Shown here piece after piece: positions 22,974 to 33,964 of a DNA stretch of 64,000 bases. The first letter of the stretch is position 1, and each line of letters starts with the position of its first letter. The position numbers and the translations under genes are program-made. The notes under the pieces were generated by a model, which saw nothing but the letters and a program-made list of their open reading frames with translations, had not been told where the DNA came from and did no database searches. Source of the stretch: Inia geoffrensis (Eukaryota > Chordata > Mammalia > Artiodactyla > Iniidae); NCBI GenBank assembly GCA_036417435.1, contig CM070906.1, positions 43,041,396-43,105,395 on the forward strand, given 5' to 3'.

Positions 22974-24694
22974 GGGATTAAAAAAAAATCAGTCTTAAAA
23001 GATCTGGGCAAATAATCCCTCTCTCTCCTATTGACTTCTTTCTACCAGGGGTTTATTCCTTCAGCGGGGCTTCGGGTGGGGAATGGGGCTGGAGGACAGA
23101 AAGCAGCACCAGGAGAAGGAGATATGGTCCTAGACTAGGTGAACTGACCAAAGCTGTCTAAAAACGTTGCACGCAAACACCAAAATCTCCCTGGTGATGT
23201 TCTCCTAGACACAAATATATACTTGTTCCATGGATGTAATGCTTGCTCTGCCCTTATGGATCACATTTCCTAATGTGCTGTCACTGTGGTAGTGACACCA
23301 AAAAGAACACAGCAGACTTGAACTCAGGCTGGTGGAGGAGTCAGGCTTCTAACAAGGAAATTACAACAAAGTGGGATAAACGCTGTGAAAAAGGTAATCG
23401 CAGGGGTCCAGTGAGGCCTTAGGAGAACCAAATGAAATCAGGAGGTTGAAACAAGCTTTTCTGGAGTGATAACCCCAAGCCTTCTGGCCGTTGCAAATAC
23501 ACCCTGTTAACAATGTAAAAAGGCCCTGCTGTTGGGTATTAAATAATTAGTCCAGCATTCCTGTCCACTGGATAGGCTTTAATGAAATCTAAACGTTTAG
23601 GCTTTAGTAAATCCATGGTAAGGAATTGCCATCGATAACTAACACTACCACTGACTGCTCAGATATCAAAAGAATTAATGTCTTAATCTGTAAACCTGGC
23701 TCATAATTCTTTAAGTTTATTTTTACTGCATAATTACACTTTGCTTATTACACGTTGCGGTAAAATTGGGGCAACACTGCAGATGCCATTCTTCTGCAAT
23801 TCAGTTTTTGCCTCAATCAGGTTATTATAGCTGAGTTGGAAAAGATTTATTATAAATGTAAATATGAATAAACTGCAGTGGAGTTTTATGGAAATATCTG
23901 TATTCTCACAATAATTTACTCGAAGAACTATACATTTTACTATAATGAAAAGTACAGTAAAACATTGTTTCACTGTTCTCTTCCTTAAAGTAGGTATATT
24001 TCATGTCATATGTACATGCTGTAAATTGCACCTTCATTTCCAAATGTGTACCTACTGTTTAAACATTTTTGTTTAGTGAGTTTAGAAAACAGTTAAAGTA
24101 AAATGCTGTGTTGAAGGGAAGGTTTAACCTTAAAGTGAACTTTACGCAAAATGTCAGTGAGCTACTGGGACAAGGGTTAGGAGAAGAACTGGTAAAACAA
24201 ACCAAAAAGCAGAAACCAATTAGTCATCTTCCAATTAGGTGTAGGTACTGAGAACTCATGTGTCTTACACTGTGGATGAAAAAGTACTAAAACACATGGT
24301 CTTTATTCTCATAGCAGCTCGTTATACCATTGCAGAGCCCTACTTTTAATATTCTCCTTTTATTCTGCTTTTCTAAAATATTGATACTTTGTCAGATGTT
24401 TCTCAAACAATGTATAAACACTCCTAGAAGCACATGGTAGAGTATCAGGAGGTATCCTATACCACAGATAAAAATGGCACACAATCTTAAAACCGCACTT
24501 TACGTGAAGATTTGGCACAGAGAGAGTTAAATAATTTAACTTGTAAATAAAATCAAAACATTACTCTTTATATACTGATAGAAAATTCTCTTAAAACAAA
24601 ACCTGAAATTTTAAAGAAATGTGGACTTAATGTACAATTCCAAACTCCCTATAGGTATTAATTTACTCTCTTCTTCTTTTCAGATGAATTTCAC
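22974..24694. other. Unique sequence
   Basis: About 1.7 kb without recognised genes or repeats. The frames are short and do not resemble known families. Confidence 0.45.
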
Positions 24695-25180
24695 CAGTAT
24701 GGATGACCCCTGACTGATGATGGTTTGACTTATGATTTTTTTCTACCTTAGTGCAAAAGTGATACTCATTCAGCAGAAACTGTACTTCAAATTTGGAATT
24801 TTGATCTTTTCCCAGACTAATGATATCTGGTATGATACTCTTCGTGATGCTGGGCAGTAGCAGCCACAAGATTATGAGGGTGAACTACTAACACACTTAC
24901 AACCATTCTGTACCAGCACAACCATTGTTTTTAACTTTCAGTATAGTATTCAATAAACTCCATGATCTATTTAACACTAGGATAAAATAGGCTGTGTGTG
25001 TTAGGTGATTTTACCCCATGTAGGCTAATGTAAGTGTTCTGAGCATGTTTAAGATAGGCTAAGCTAAGCTGCAATGTTTGTTTGCTGGGCTAGGTGTATT
25101 AACTGCATTTTTGACTTCTGATATTTTTAACTTAGGATGGGTTCATTGAAACCCCATCCTAAGTTGATGAAGATCTGTAC
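24695..25180 (+). mobile_element. Non-autonomous DNA transposon, Tigger-like
   Basis: The left end 'cccctgactgatgatggtttg' and the right end, which in reverse complement reads 'caacttaggatggggttt', are related inverted termini. The interior ('tgcaaaagtgatactcattcag', 'cagtatagtattcaataaac', 'aggctaatgtaagtgttctgag') follows a mammalian repeat whose ends carry 'gacttacgatgg'. A perfect 13-bp hairpin arm pair sits at 25129-25141 and 25153-25165. The assignment to the TcMar-Tigger group is from memory. It has no transposase frame. Confidence 0.6.
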
Positions 25181-25759
25181 TTTGAAATATCCACTTTATG
25201 TTACTTTCTTTCATATGCTCAGGTTCCTGAAAGTCATAATGTGGGAAAAATTCTAATATCAGTGATGTTCTTCTGTTTACTATGTATCTATTTAAATGCT
25301 TACTTCATGCTAGTCTGTGTGCTTAGGTTAAATATCCTGTCCATAAGAAAGCTTCAAATTTAGTTTCTTGAATATCTGACTTCAGGTAAGGAAGGCTGGA
25401 CCCACTAGAAGGAAATCTAGCAGAATTTTTATTTAATTATGACCTTACAACAAACCCTATCACAGTTTCCCTGATTCTCCTCTAGGCTTTCCTCTAGAAG
25501 CTCAAAATTTCTAGTTTCCAATTTCCCACATTAAATGCCTCCCATTAAGAATATATCCAGTATTTCATTTTTCACAATCACTATCTTAATAGCTTGTGGA
25601 AACACATCAACCTTTCTACCATAGATAACTCTCCACCAGCCTAGGATCCATTAGAAAAGAGGACAATGGAGTTACTTTAAATCACCATCTATTCCTTAAC
25701 TACATGTATTCTTGGCATTCAAATCTCCCTTTATTATGTGATCTTAATGTCTTCATTGC
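25181..25759. other. Unassigned sequence
   Basis: Nothing was recognised in this interval between the DNA transposon and the old antisense L1. Confidence 0.45.
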
Positions 25760-26140
25760 TAATATGTTGTTAAGGAATTTTGCACTGATATGCCTGAGGA
25801 ATTTTGGGTTGTGATTTTCTTTTGTTTTATAATGTCTTTGTGGGTATATGGGAATAGCATTATGCTGGCTATGACTGACTTTTGTTTTCTATTTTGTTGG
25901 TTTCTGCTCTTTATTATTTTCTTTCACCATTTTGGGTTTCTTTGCTCTATTTATGGAGCTTTTATAGTGGAAACTTAGATCTTTTTTCTTTTCTCATATA
26001 AAGACTTAAAGCTATAAATTTCTTGCTAAGTACTTCTTTAGCTGCATTCTGTAACTGTTGATGTTGTATTTGTATTCTCAATCACTTAAAAATATTTTAG
26101 AATTTCTTGTGTGAATTCTTCTTTGTCCCATGGTTTATTT
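25760..26140 (-). mobile_element. Old antisense L1 (L1M/HAL1-like), left part
   Basis: 'gttaaggaattttgcactgatatgcc', 'tataatgtctttgtgggtatatggg' and 'ctttagctgcattctgtaac' are the reverse complement of L1 ORF2. The element is interrupted at about 26141-26155 by the sense L1 and resumes at about 32004. It is heavily diverged with no intact frame. Confidence 0.75.
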
Positions 26141-26155
26141 AGAAGTGTACAGTTT
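26141..26155. repeat. Probable left target-site duplication of the nested L1
   Basis: 'agaagtgtacagttt' matches 'agaactgtatacttt' at 32004-32018 in 12 of 15 positions. Both lie exactly at the borders between the old antisense L1 and the inserted sense L1. Confidence 0.65.
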
Positions 26156-27118
26156 GGACAGAGGAGACAAGATGGTGGAGTAGAGGACGTGAACTCATCT
26201 CTTCTTATGAAAATACCAAAATCACAACTAACTGCTGAACAACCATGGACAAAAAAGTGCTGGAACCTACTAATAAAGATACCCTACATTCAAAGACAAA
26301 GAAGAAGCCACAAAGATAGATACAGCAGGAGGGGCGCAATGCCTGCCGAGTGGGCAACCCACAAACTAGAAACTAATTATACCACAGAAGTTCTCCCACA
26401 GGAGTGAAAGTTCTAAGCCCCATGTCAGACTCCCCAGCCTGGGGGTTCTGGCAACAGGAGGAGGAGCCCCTGGGGCATTTGAAGGCCAGCAGGGTTTGAA
26501 GGCCAGTGGGGTTTGACTGCAGGAATTCCATAGGACTGGGGCAAACAGAAACTCCACTCTTGGAGAGTGCACACAAGGTCTCGTGCGCACCAGGAGCCAC
26601 AGAAAGTAGCAGTGACCTCATAAGGCACTCGGCCAGAGCTACCTGCTAATATTGGGGGTCTACTGCAGAGGCGGGGTCAGTTGTGGCTCACGGTGGGGAC
26701 AAAGACACTGGCAGTGGTAGTTCTGCAGAGTACTCATTGGCACAGGCCTTCCTGGAGGCCACCATTTTCTCCCCAAGACCTGGCCCCACCCAACAGACTG
26801 TAGGCTCCAGTGCTGGGACACCTCAGGCCAACCAACCAACAGGGTGGGAACACAGCCCCACCCATCAGCATACCGGCTGCTTAAAATCTTCCTGAATAAA
26901 CAGCTGCATGATAAAAACACCCCCTGACCTGGCCCTGCCCACCAGAGGGATAAGACACAGCTCTACCCACCAATGGGCAGGTACCAGTCTTCCCACTAGG
27001 AAGCCTGCACAAGGCTCTTAGACAGCCTCATCCACTAGGGGCCAGACAGCAGAAGCAAGAAGAACTATAACCCTGCAGCCTGCAGAAAGGAAACCACAAT
27101 CACAGAAATGTAGAAAAA
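26156..27118 (+). promoter_or_regulatory. L1 5' UTR (former internal promoter)
   Basis: About 960 bp of GC-richer sequence precede ORF1, with purine-rich text at the start ('gaggagacaagatggtgg') typical of L1 5' ends. A 17-bp unit is present twice in tandem at 26478-26494 and 26495-26511. In L1 elements this region holds the RNA polymerase II promoter. Whether any activity remains cannot be judged. Confidence 0.7.
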
Positions 27119-27123
27119 ATGAG

Positions 27124-28038
27124 ATGGCAAAGGAAGGTGTCCCAGATGAAGAAATAAGATTAAAAACCCCAGAAGAACAACTAAGTGAAGTGGAGATAGG
27201 CAATCTACCTGAGAAAGAATTCAGAGTAATGATAGCAAAGAAGATCCAAGATCTCAGAAAAAGCATGGAGGCACAGATTGAGAAGATACAAGAAATGTTT
27301 AACAAAGACCTAGAAGAACTAAAGAACAAAGATGAACAATACAATAGCTGAAATGAAAAATACACTAGAAGGAGTCAACAGCAGAATAACTGAGGCAGAA
27401 GTATGGATAAGGGAGCTGGAAGACAGAATGATGGAAATCACTGCTGTGGAACAGAACAAAGAAAAAAGAATGAAAACGAATGAGGACAGTATTAAGAAAC
27501 CTCTGACAGTATAAGAGACCTCTGGGACAACATTAAATGCACCAACATTCACATTATAGGCGTCCCAGAAGGAGAAGAGAGAGAGAAAGGACTTGAGTAA
27601 ATACTGGAAGAGATAATAGCTGAAAACTTCCCTAACATGGGAAAGGAAACAGTCACCCAAGTCCAGGAAGTGCAGAGAGTCCCAGGAGGGATAAACCCAG
27701 GGAGGAACATGCTGAGACACAGAGTAATCAAATTGACAAAAATTAAAGATAAAGGAAAAATGTTAAAACCAACAAGGGTAAAGCAACAAATAATGTACAA
27801 GGGAACTCCCATAAGATTATCAGCTGATTTCTCAGCAGAAACTCTGCAGGCCAGAAGGGAGTGGCACAAAATATTTAAAGTGATGAAAGAGAAGAACCTA
27901 CAACCAAAAATTCTCTACCCAGCAGGGCTCTCATTCAAATTCAACAGAGAAATAAAAAGCTTTACAGAAAAGGAAAAGCTAAGAGAATTCAGCACCACCA
28001 GTTCAGCTTTGCAACAAATGCTAAAGGAACTTCTCTAG
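27124..28038 (+). pseudogene. L1 ORF1 remnant (RNA-binding protein), frameshifted
   Basis: ORF1p is the trimeric RNA-binding chaperone of the L1 particle. The first fragment starts at ATG 27124 ('MAKEGVPDEEIRLKTPEEQL') and contains heptad-like coiled-coil sequence ('EIEKIQEMFNKDLEELKNK' type). It ends about 75 codons in after a frameshift near 27320. A second fragment (27332-27514) continues the coiled coil. A 20-bp tandem duplication at 27485-27523 then breaks the frame again, and a stop lies near 27597. The C-terminal fragment (27637-28038) holds the conserved 'SADFSAETLQARREWHKIFK' and 'ILYPAGLSFKF' segments of the RNA-binding C-terminal domain and ends at TAG 28036. It is not functional. 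Confidence 0.9.
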
Positions 28039-28441
28039 GTGGAAAACAAAAGGCCACAACTAGAAACAAGAAATTTATGAATGGAAAAGCTCACCAGTAA
28101 AGGCAAACATACAGTAAAGGTGGGAAATCATCTGCACACAAATATGATATAAAAACCAGCAATTGTGAGAAGAAGAGAGTACAAATGCAGGATATTGGAA
28201 ATGCGTTTGAAATTAAAAGACCAGCAACTTAAAACATTCTTGTTTATATATAGACTGCTGTATCAAAACCTCATGGTAACCACAAACCTAAAGTATGCAA
28301 CAGATACACACACACGCAAAAAAAAGGAATCCAAACACAACACTAAAGTTAGCTATCAAATCACAAGAGAAAAGAACAAAAGAGGAAGGGAAGAAAAAAG
28401 ACCTACAAACACATACCCAAAACAATTAGCAGAAAGGCAAT

Positions 28442-28457
28442 AAGAACATACATATCA
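28442..28457. repeat. Left target-site duplication of the CHR SINE
   Basis: 'aagaacatacatatca' is identical to 28840-28855. Both copies are L1 sequence between ORF1 and ORF2. Confidence 0.95.
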
Positions 28458-28839
28458 GGGACTTCCCCGGTGGTGCAGTGGTTAAGAGTCCACCTGCCAA
28501 CGCAGGGGACACTGGGTCGAGCCCTGGTCTGGGAAGATCCCACATGCCGTGGAGCAACTAAGCCCGTGCACCACAACTACTGAGCCTGCACTCTAGAGCC
28601 CACAAGCCACAACTACTGAGCCCGTGTGCCACAACTACTGAAGCCCGCGTGCCTAGAGCCTGTGCTTCTCAACAAAGAGAAGCCACCACAATGAGAAGCC
28701 CGCACACCACAACAAAGAGTAGCCCCCTCTCACCGCAACTAGAGAAAGTCTGTGCACAGCAACAAAGACCCAATGCAGCCAAAAAATAAATAAATAAATA
28801 AACGTATTAAAAAAAAAAAAAACCTTTAAAGAAAAAATA
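28458..28839 (+). mobile_element. Long CHR-type SINE (CHR-1 or undeleted CHR-2)
   Basis: It starts 'gggacttccccggtggtgc' with an A-box-like segment. A B-box-like 'gggtcgagccctgg' lies near 28512-28525. Repeated 'acaactactgag' modules and 'caacaaagag' modules follow, then an AAAT-rich tail and a poly-A run. A perfect 16-bp target-site duplication flanks it. It lies between ORF1 and ORF2 of the host L1 and is therefore younger than that L1. Confidence 0.95.
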
Positions 28840-28855
28840 AAGAACATACATATCA
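28840..28855. repeat. Right target-site duplication of the CHR SINE
   Basis: Identical to 28442-28457. Confidence 0.95.
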
Positions 28856-28861
28856 ATAGTT

Positions 28862-31612
28862 CTCCAGGGTTGATCACATGCTGGGCTACAAAGTGAGCCT
28901 CAGTAAATTTAAGAAAATTGAAATTATATCAAGCATCCTTTCTGATCAAAATACTATGGTATTAGAAAACAGCTACAAGGAAAAAACTGTAAAAAAAAAA
29001 AAAAAACCCACAAGCACATGGAGGCTAAACAACATGCTACCAAACAACCAATGGATCTGAAGAAATTGAAGAAATCAAAGAGTAAATTAAAAAATACCTA
29101 GAGACAAATGAAAATGACAGCACAACAATCCAAAACCTATGGGGTGCAGCAAAAGCAGTTCTAAGAGGGAAGTGTATAGAAATACAATCTCACCTCAGGA
29201 AACAAGAAAAATCTCAAACAACCTAACTTTATACCTAAAGCAACTAGAGAAAGAAGAACAAACAAAACCCAAAGTTACTAGAAGAAACACCTCCAAACTC
29301 ATTCTATGAGCCTACCATCACCCTGATATTACAACCAGAAAAAGATAATACAAAAAAGAAAATTACAGGCCAATATCACGGATGAACATAGACACAGAAA
29401 TCCTCAACAAAATACTAGCAAATCAAATTCCACAATACATTAAAAGGATCATACACCATGATCAAGTGAGATTTATCCCAGGGATGCATGAATTTTTAAA
29501 TACCTGCAAATGAACCACATCAACAAATTGAAGAATAAAAACCATATGATCATCTCAATGTATGCAGAAAAAGCTTTTGACAAAATTCAACACCCATTTA
29601 TCATAAAAATTCTCCAGAAAGTGGGCATAGCGGGAACATACCTCAACATAATAAAGGCCATATACGACAAACCCACAGCAAACATCATTCTCAATGGTGA
29701 AAAATTGAAAGCATTTCCTCTAAGGTTAGAAACAAGACAAGGATGTCCACTCTCACCACTTTTATTCAACATAGTTTTGGAAGTCCCAGCCACGGCAATC
29801 AGAGAAGAAAAAGAAATAAAAGAAATCCAAGCTGGAAAAGAAGTTAAACTGTCACTGTTTGCAGATGATCTGACACTATACATAGAAAATCCCAAAGATG
29901 CTACCAGGAAACTACTAGAGCTCATCAATGAATTTGGTAAAGTTGCAGGATACCAAATTAATATGCAGAAATCTCTTGCATTTCTATACACTAACAATGG
30001 AAGTTCAGAAAGAGAAATTTAAGAAACCATCCCATTTACCACCACATCAACAGGAATAAAATACCTAGGAATAAACCTACCTAAGGAGGCAAGACCTGTA
30101 CTCTGAAAACTGTAAGACGCTGATGAAAGAAATCAAAGATGAGACAAACAGATTGAAAGATATACTGTTTTCTTGAATTAGAAGAATCAATATTGTCAAA
30201 ATGACTATACTACCCAAGGCAATCTACAAATTCAATGCAATCCCTATCAAATTACCAATGGCATTTTTCACAGAATTAGAACAAAAAAATCTTAAAATTT
30301 GTATGGAGACACAAAAGACTGCAAATAGACAAAGCAACCTTGAGAAAGAAAAACAGAGCTGGAGGAATCAAGCTCCCTGACTTCAGACTACACTACAAAG
30401 CTACAGTCATCAAAACAGTAAGGTACTAGCACAGAAACAGAAATATAGATCAATGGAACAGGATAGAGAGCCCAGAAATAAACCTGCACACCTATGGTCA
30501 ATTAATTTGCAATAAAGGAGGCAAGACTATACAATGGAGAAAAGACAGTCTCTTCAATAAATGGTGCTGGGAAAACTGGACAGCTACACATAAAAAAATG
30601 AAATTAGAACATTCTTTAACACCATACCCAAAAATAAACTCAAAATGAATTAAAGACCTAAATGTAAGACCGGATATTATAAAACTCTTATTAAAGGAAA
30701 ACATAGCCAGAACACTCCCTGACATAAATCACAGCAATATCTTTTTCGATCCATCTCCTGGAGTAATGAAAATAAAAACAAAAATAAACAAATGGGACCT
30801 AATTAAACTCAAAAGCTTTTGCATAGCAAGGGAAACCATAAACACAACAAAAAGACAGCCCATAGAATGGGAGAAAATATTTGCAAACGATGTGACCAAC
30901 ACTGGATTAGTCTCCAAGATTTACAAACAGCTCATGTGGCTCAGTATCAAGAAAACAAACAACCCAGTCAATAAATTGGCAGAAGATCTAAATAGACATT
31001 TCTCCAAAGAAGACATAGATATGGCCAAGAAGCACATGAAAAAAATGCTCAATAGTGCTAATTATTAGGGAAATGCAAATCAGACTACAATGAGATATCA
31101 CTTCACACCAGTCAGAATGGCTATCATCAAAAAATCTACAAACAATAAATGCTGGAAAGGGTGTGGAGAAAAGGGAACCCTCCTACACTGTTTGTTGGTG
31201 AGAATGTAAATTGGTGTAGCCATTATGGAGGACAGAATGGAGGTTCCTGGAGAACAGAATGGAGGTTCCTTAAAAAACTAAAAATAGAGCTATCATATGA
31301 TCCCGCAATCCCACTCCTGGGCATATATTTGGAGAAAACCATGGTTTGAAAGGATACATGCACCCCAATGTTCACTGCAGCACTGTTTACAATAGTCAAG
31401 ACATGGAAGCAACATACATATCCATTGACAGATGAATGGATAAATAAGACGTGGTACATAAATTCAATGGAATATTCCAGCCATTAAAAAGAATGCAGTA
31501 ATGCCATTTGCAGCAAGCAACATGGATGGACCTGAAGATTATCATAGTAAGTGAATTAAGTCAGACAGAGAAAGACAACTATCATATGACATTGCTTATA
31601 TGCAGAATCTAA
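28862..31612 (+). pseudogene. L1 ORF2 remnant (endonuclease/reverse transcriptase), internally deleted
   Basis: ORF2p supplies the endonuclease and reverse transcriptase for target-primed reverse transcription. Here the start codon and nearly all of the endonuclease domain are missing; the sequence resumes at about 28862 late in that domain. A second deletion near 29280 joins 'cccaaagttactag' to 'cctccaaactcattc' and removes the region ahead of the reverse transcriptase. The reverse transcriptase core survives as an open frame at 29510-30022, with the catalytic FADD box at 29858-29869 and the '[12 protein letters not shown]' motif upstream. An extra T near 30018 creates the stop after 'SEREI'. 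Further pieces are at 30766-31068 and 31149-31349, and a 22-bp tandem duplication lies at 31227-31270. It is not functional. Confidence 0.92.
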
Positions 31613-32003
31613 AAAAACCCCAAAAAGATACAAATGAACTTATTTACCAAACAGAAACAGACTCACAGACTTAGAGGATGAACTTATGGTTACGGGGTGG
31701 GGAGATGGAGGAGGGATAGACAGGGAGTTTGGGACTGACATGTACACACTGCTGTATTTAAAATAGATAACCAACAAGGACCTACTGTATAGCACAGGGA
31801 ACTCTGCTCAATATTCTGTAATAACCTAAATGGGAAAAGAATTTGAAAAAGAATAGATACTTGTATATGTATAACTGGATCACTTTGCTGTACATCTGAA
31901 ACTAACACAACATTGTTAGTCAATGATACTCCAATCTAAAATAAAAAATAAAAAATAAATTTTTTTAAATTTCAAATTAAAAAATAATTTTAATTTAAAA
32001 AAA
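31613..32003 (+). other. L1 3' UTR and A-rich tail
   Basis: It contains the typical L1 text 'ggacctactgtatagcacaggg' and 'tggatcactttgctgtacat', and ends in a patterned A-rich tail with AAAAT units from about 31937. Confidence 0.85.
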
Positions 32004-33370
32004 AGAACTGTATACTTTAATTTACAAATACTTGGGGTTTTGTAAACATGTTGTCATTGAACTTAAATTTAATGGTATCATAGAAAGCATACTGTGGTGT
32101 CAGTATTTAAGTTTATTTAGATTTGTTTTGTGGCTTACCATATAGTGTCTATCTTATGAATATGCCATGTGTGCTTCAAAAAGTGTATTTTGTGTAGTTG
32201 TTGAGTACAGTGTTCTATGGCTATTGATTCATGGTGGTTAACAGAGTGGTTTAGATCCTCTATATCATTACTGGTCTTTCTGTCTAGAATTCTATTAATT
32301 GTGGAAAGAGAAGATCTTCCTAGCCTGACTCTTGGATTATCTATTTCTTCATTTATTTCTGTCAAACATTTCTTCATGCATTTTGAAATTCTCTTATTAC
32401 GCAATATATATTGTCTCATGTTTCTGACAAATGAACCATTTAATTGTTAAGAAATATCCCTCTTTTGCTTTAATAATACAATCTACTTTGTCTTGAAGTC
32501 TACTTTAGTTAATATTAATATAGCTATTCTAATCTTCTTATGCTTACAATTTCTATGCTATATCTTTCCACCCATTTATTTTCAACCTCCATGTGTCACT
32601 GTGTTGAAAATGCAATCTTATAGATAGCATGTGGTTGGATTTTGCATTTTTATCCATTCTGATACTCTCTTTTTGTGTGTTCATTCTGTTAATATATAAT
32701 GTAATATTAATATAATTGGATTTAGGTTTATAAACTTTTATTTATTTTATGTTTGTCCCCTCTGTTTATTGTTTCTCTTTCCTCTTTCTTATCTCATTTT
32801 TGATTACTTGGATGTTTTCAGATTTGTTATTTATCACTTGGTTTTTAAGTTACATTTCTTTGCATTAATGTTTTTGTGTTTTCACTAGGACTTACACTAT
32901 GTATTGCTAACTCCTCATAGTCCACTTAGAGTTAATATTGTAGAACTTTTCGTAAAAATGTAAAAGCCTTGCAATTTTGTAGGTCCATTTACCTCCAGTC
33001 CACACTTCATGCAATTGCTGTCATATGTATCACATCTACACACTCTCTAAGCTCTCAAGATAAATGCTGTAAGTTTTCCTTAACATAGGCATATGTGTTT
33101 TAAAGCAGTGAATATATAGTCTTACCATTTGCTATGTATTTCCTATTTCCAGTGGTCTTCGTTCATTACAAAAGTTCGGAATTTCCATCTGCTATTTCCT
33201 TTCAGCCTGAAAAACTTATCATTTATTGAAGTGTCAGTAGGCTGACCAAAAAATTATCTTTTCTTTTATCTGAAAATGTCTTTATTTACCTTCATTTTGA
33301 AGAATAATTCCACTCGGTATATGATGCTATATTGACTGTTGACTGGCCTCTATTGTTTCTTATGAAATGT
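32004..33370 (-). mobile_element. Old antisense L1 (L1M/HAL1-like), right part
   Basis: This continues the element interrupted at 26140. Recognisable reverse-complement L1 text includes 'tttgtgtagttgttgagtac', 'ctggtctttctgtctagaattc', 'ctttgtcttgaagtctac' and 'gcctgaaaaacttatcattt'. All frames are broken. Joining the flanks across the insertion gives a continuous match, which supports the nesting model. Confidence 0.75.
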
Positions 33371-33655
33371 CAGTGATGTATAAACAGTATATTTGATAGC
33401 TAACTGAGTATCAGTCACCAAGTTCAGAGAAACTACTTCAAGTCAAAAAGTATCAGAGGAAGAGAAAGTGATTTAAAAAAGTGAAATGGGGGGAAGCTTC
33501 TAGAACAGAGGAGCAAACACCTCCACATTGTTCACATCAGAACAATTTAACTGGTGAAAATAATATATACAGAAAACAATCATTCCAAGTCTTCGGAATT
33601 GTCCTAAAGATATATAGAGACTGGAGAATCATTTATTCAAGAAAATTTACTGAAT
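33371..33655. other. Unassigned sequence
   Basis: No supported feature was seen. Confidence 0.4.
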
Positions 33656-33964
33656 CTTGGTAAGACTAGGGAGAGTCTGTGGCATTTGGGCCACTCTTTC
33701 CCTTCATCTCTCTGTGCTGCAAGAGTTCTGCTCCCAATGTGTACCACCAAGAAAACAGGGGTTCCCTTTCTTGCCAGCTCCCAGCCTGGGCCTATGGTTT
33801 CACCCCAGAAGGAGCAGGCTGCTGGCCTTTCTCATCCTCCACCAGCTCCATTTTATAGAAGCTCTAATTTCAGACAAGCAGAGCAGGCCTGGTGTACTGG
33901 GTCTCTTTTCCCTGACTCAGCCTCCACTTGTAGGGAAAACGTTCTCCTCCAGGTGCAGGAGGCC
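33656..33964 (+). other. GC-richer block with a long open frame, unassigned
   Basis: An open frame from 33657 runs through this block into the adjacent L1 (to 34100, 147 codons), and a second frame overlaps it (33686-34024). Neither translation resembles a known protein, and both continue into obvious L1 3' sequence, so they are most likely chance frames. The block could be an LTR or another repeat fragment. There is no CpG-island character or splice context. Confidence 0.35.

Larger units (their letters stand above)
26156..32003 (+). mobile_element. Nearly complete L1 with 5' UTR, internally deleted
   Basis: The element has a GC-richer 5' UTR beginning 'aggagacaagatggtggagt', the ORF1 region from 27124, ORF2 remnants to 31612, and a 3' UTR with an A-rich tail ending at about 32003. 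It lies inside an older antisense L1. It contains a CHR SINE at 28458-28839 and has lost most of the endonuclease region and part of the region ahead of reverse transcriptase. The 5.85 kb span includes about 0.4 kb of SINE. Retention of the 5' UTR shows that it was inserted essentially full length before decaying. Confidence 0.93.

Noticed and set aside
26366..26920. Overlapping minus-strand frames in the L1 5' UTR
   Set aside because: They lie antisense within the GC-richer L1 5' UTR, match no protein and are explained by low stop density.
27018..27869. Minus-strand frames opposite L1 ORF1, up to 133 codons
   Set aside because: They are the antisense shadow of ORF1; the sense strand carries clear ORF1 motifs.
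29587..29997. 136-codon minus-strand frame
   Set aside because: Exact antisense shadow of the reverse transcriptase fragment at 29510-30022.
29510..30022. Possibly active reverse transcriptase
   Set aside because: The core motif is present, but the frame is isolated by upstream deletions and a downstream frameshift, the endonuclease is absent and ORF1 is broken.
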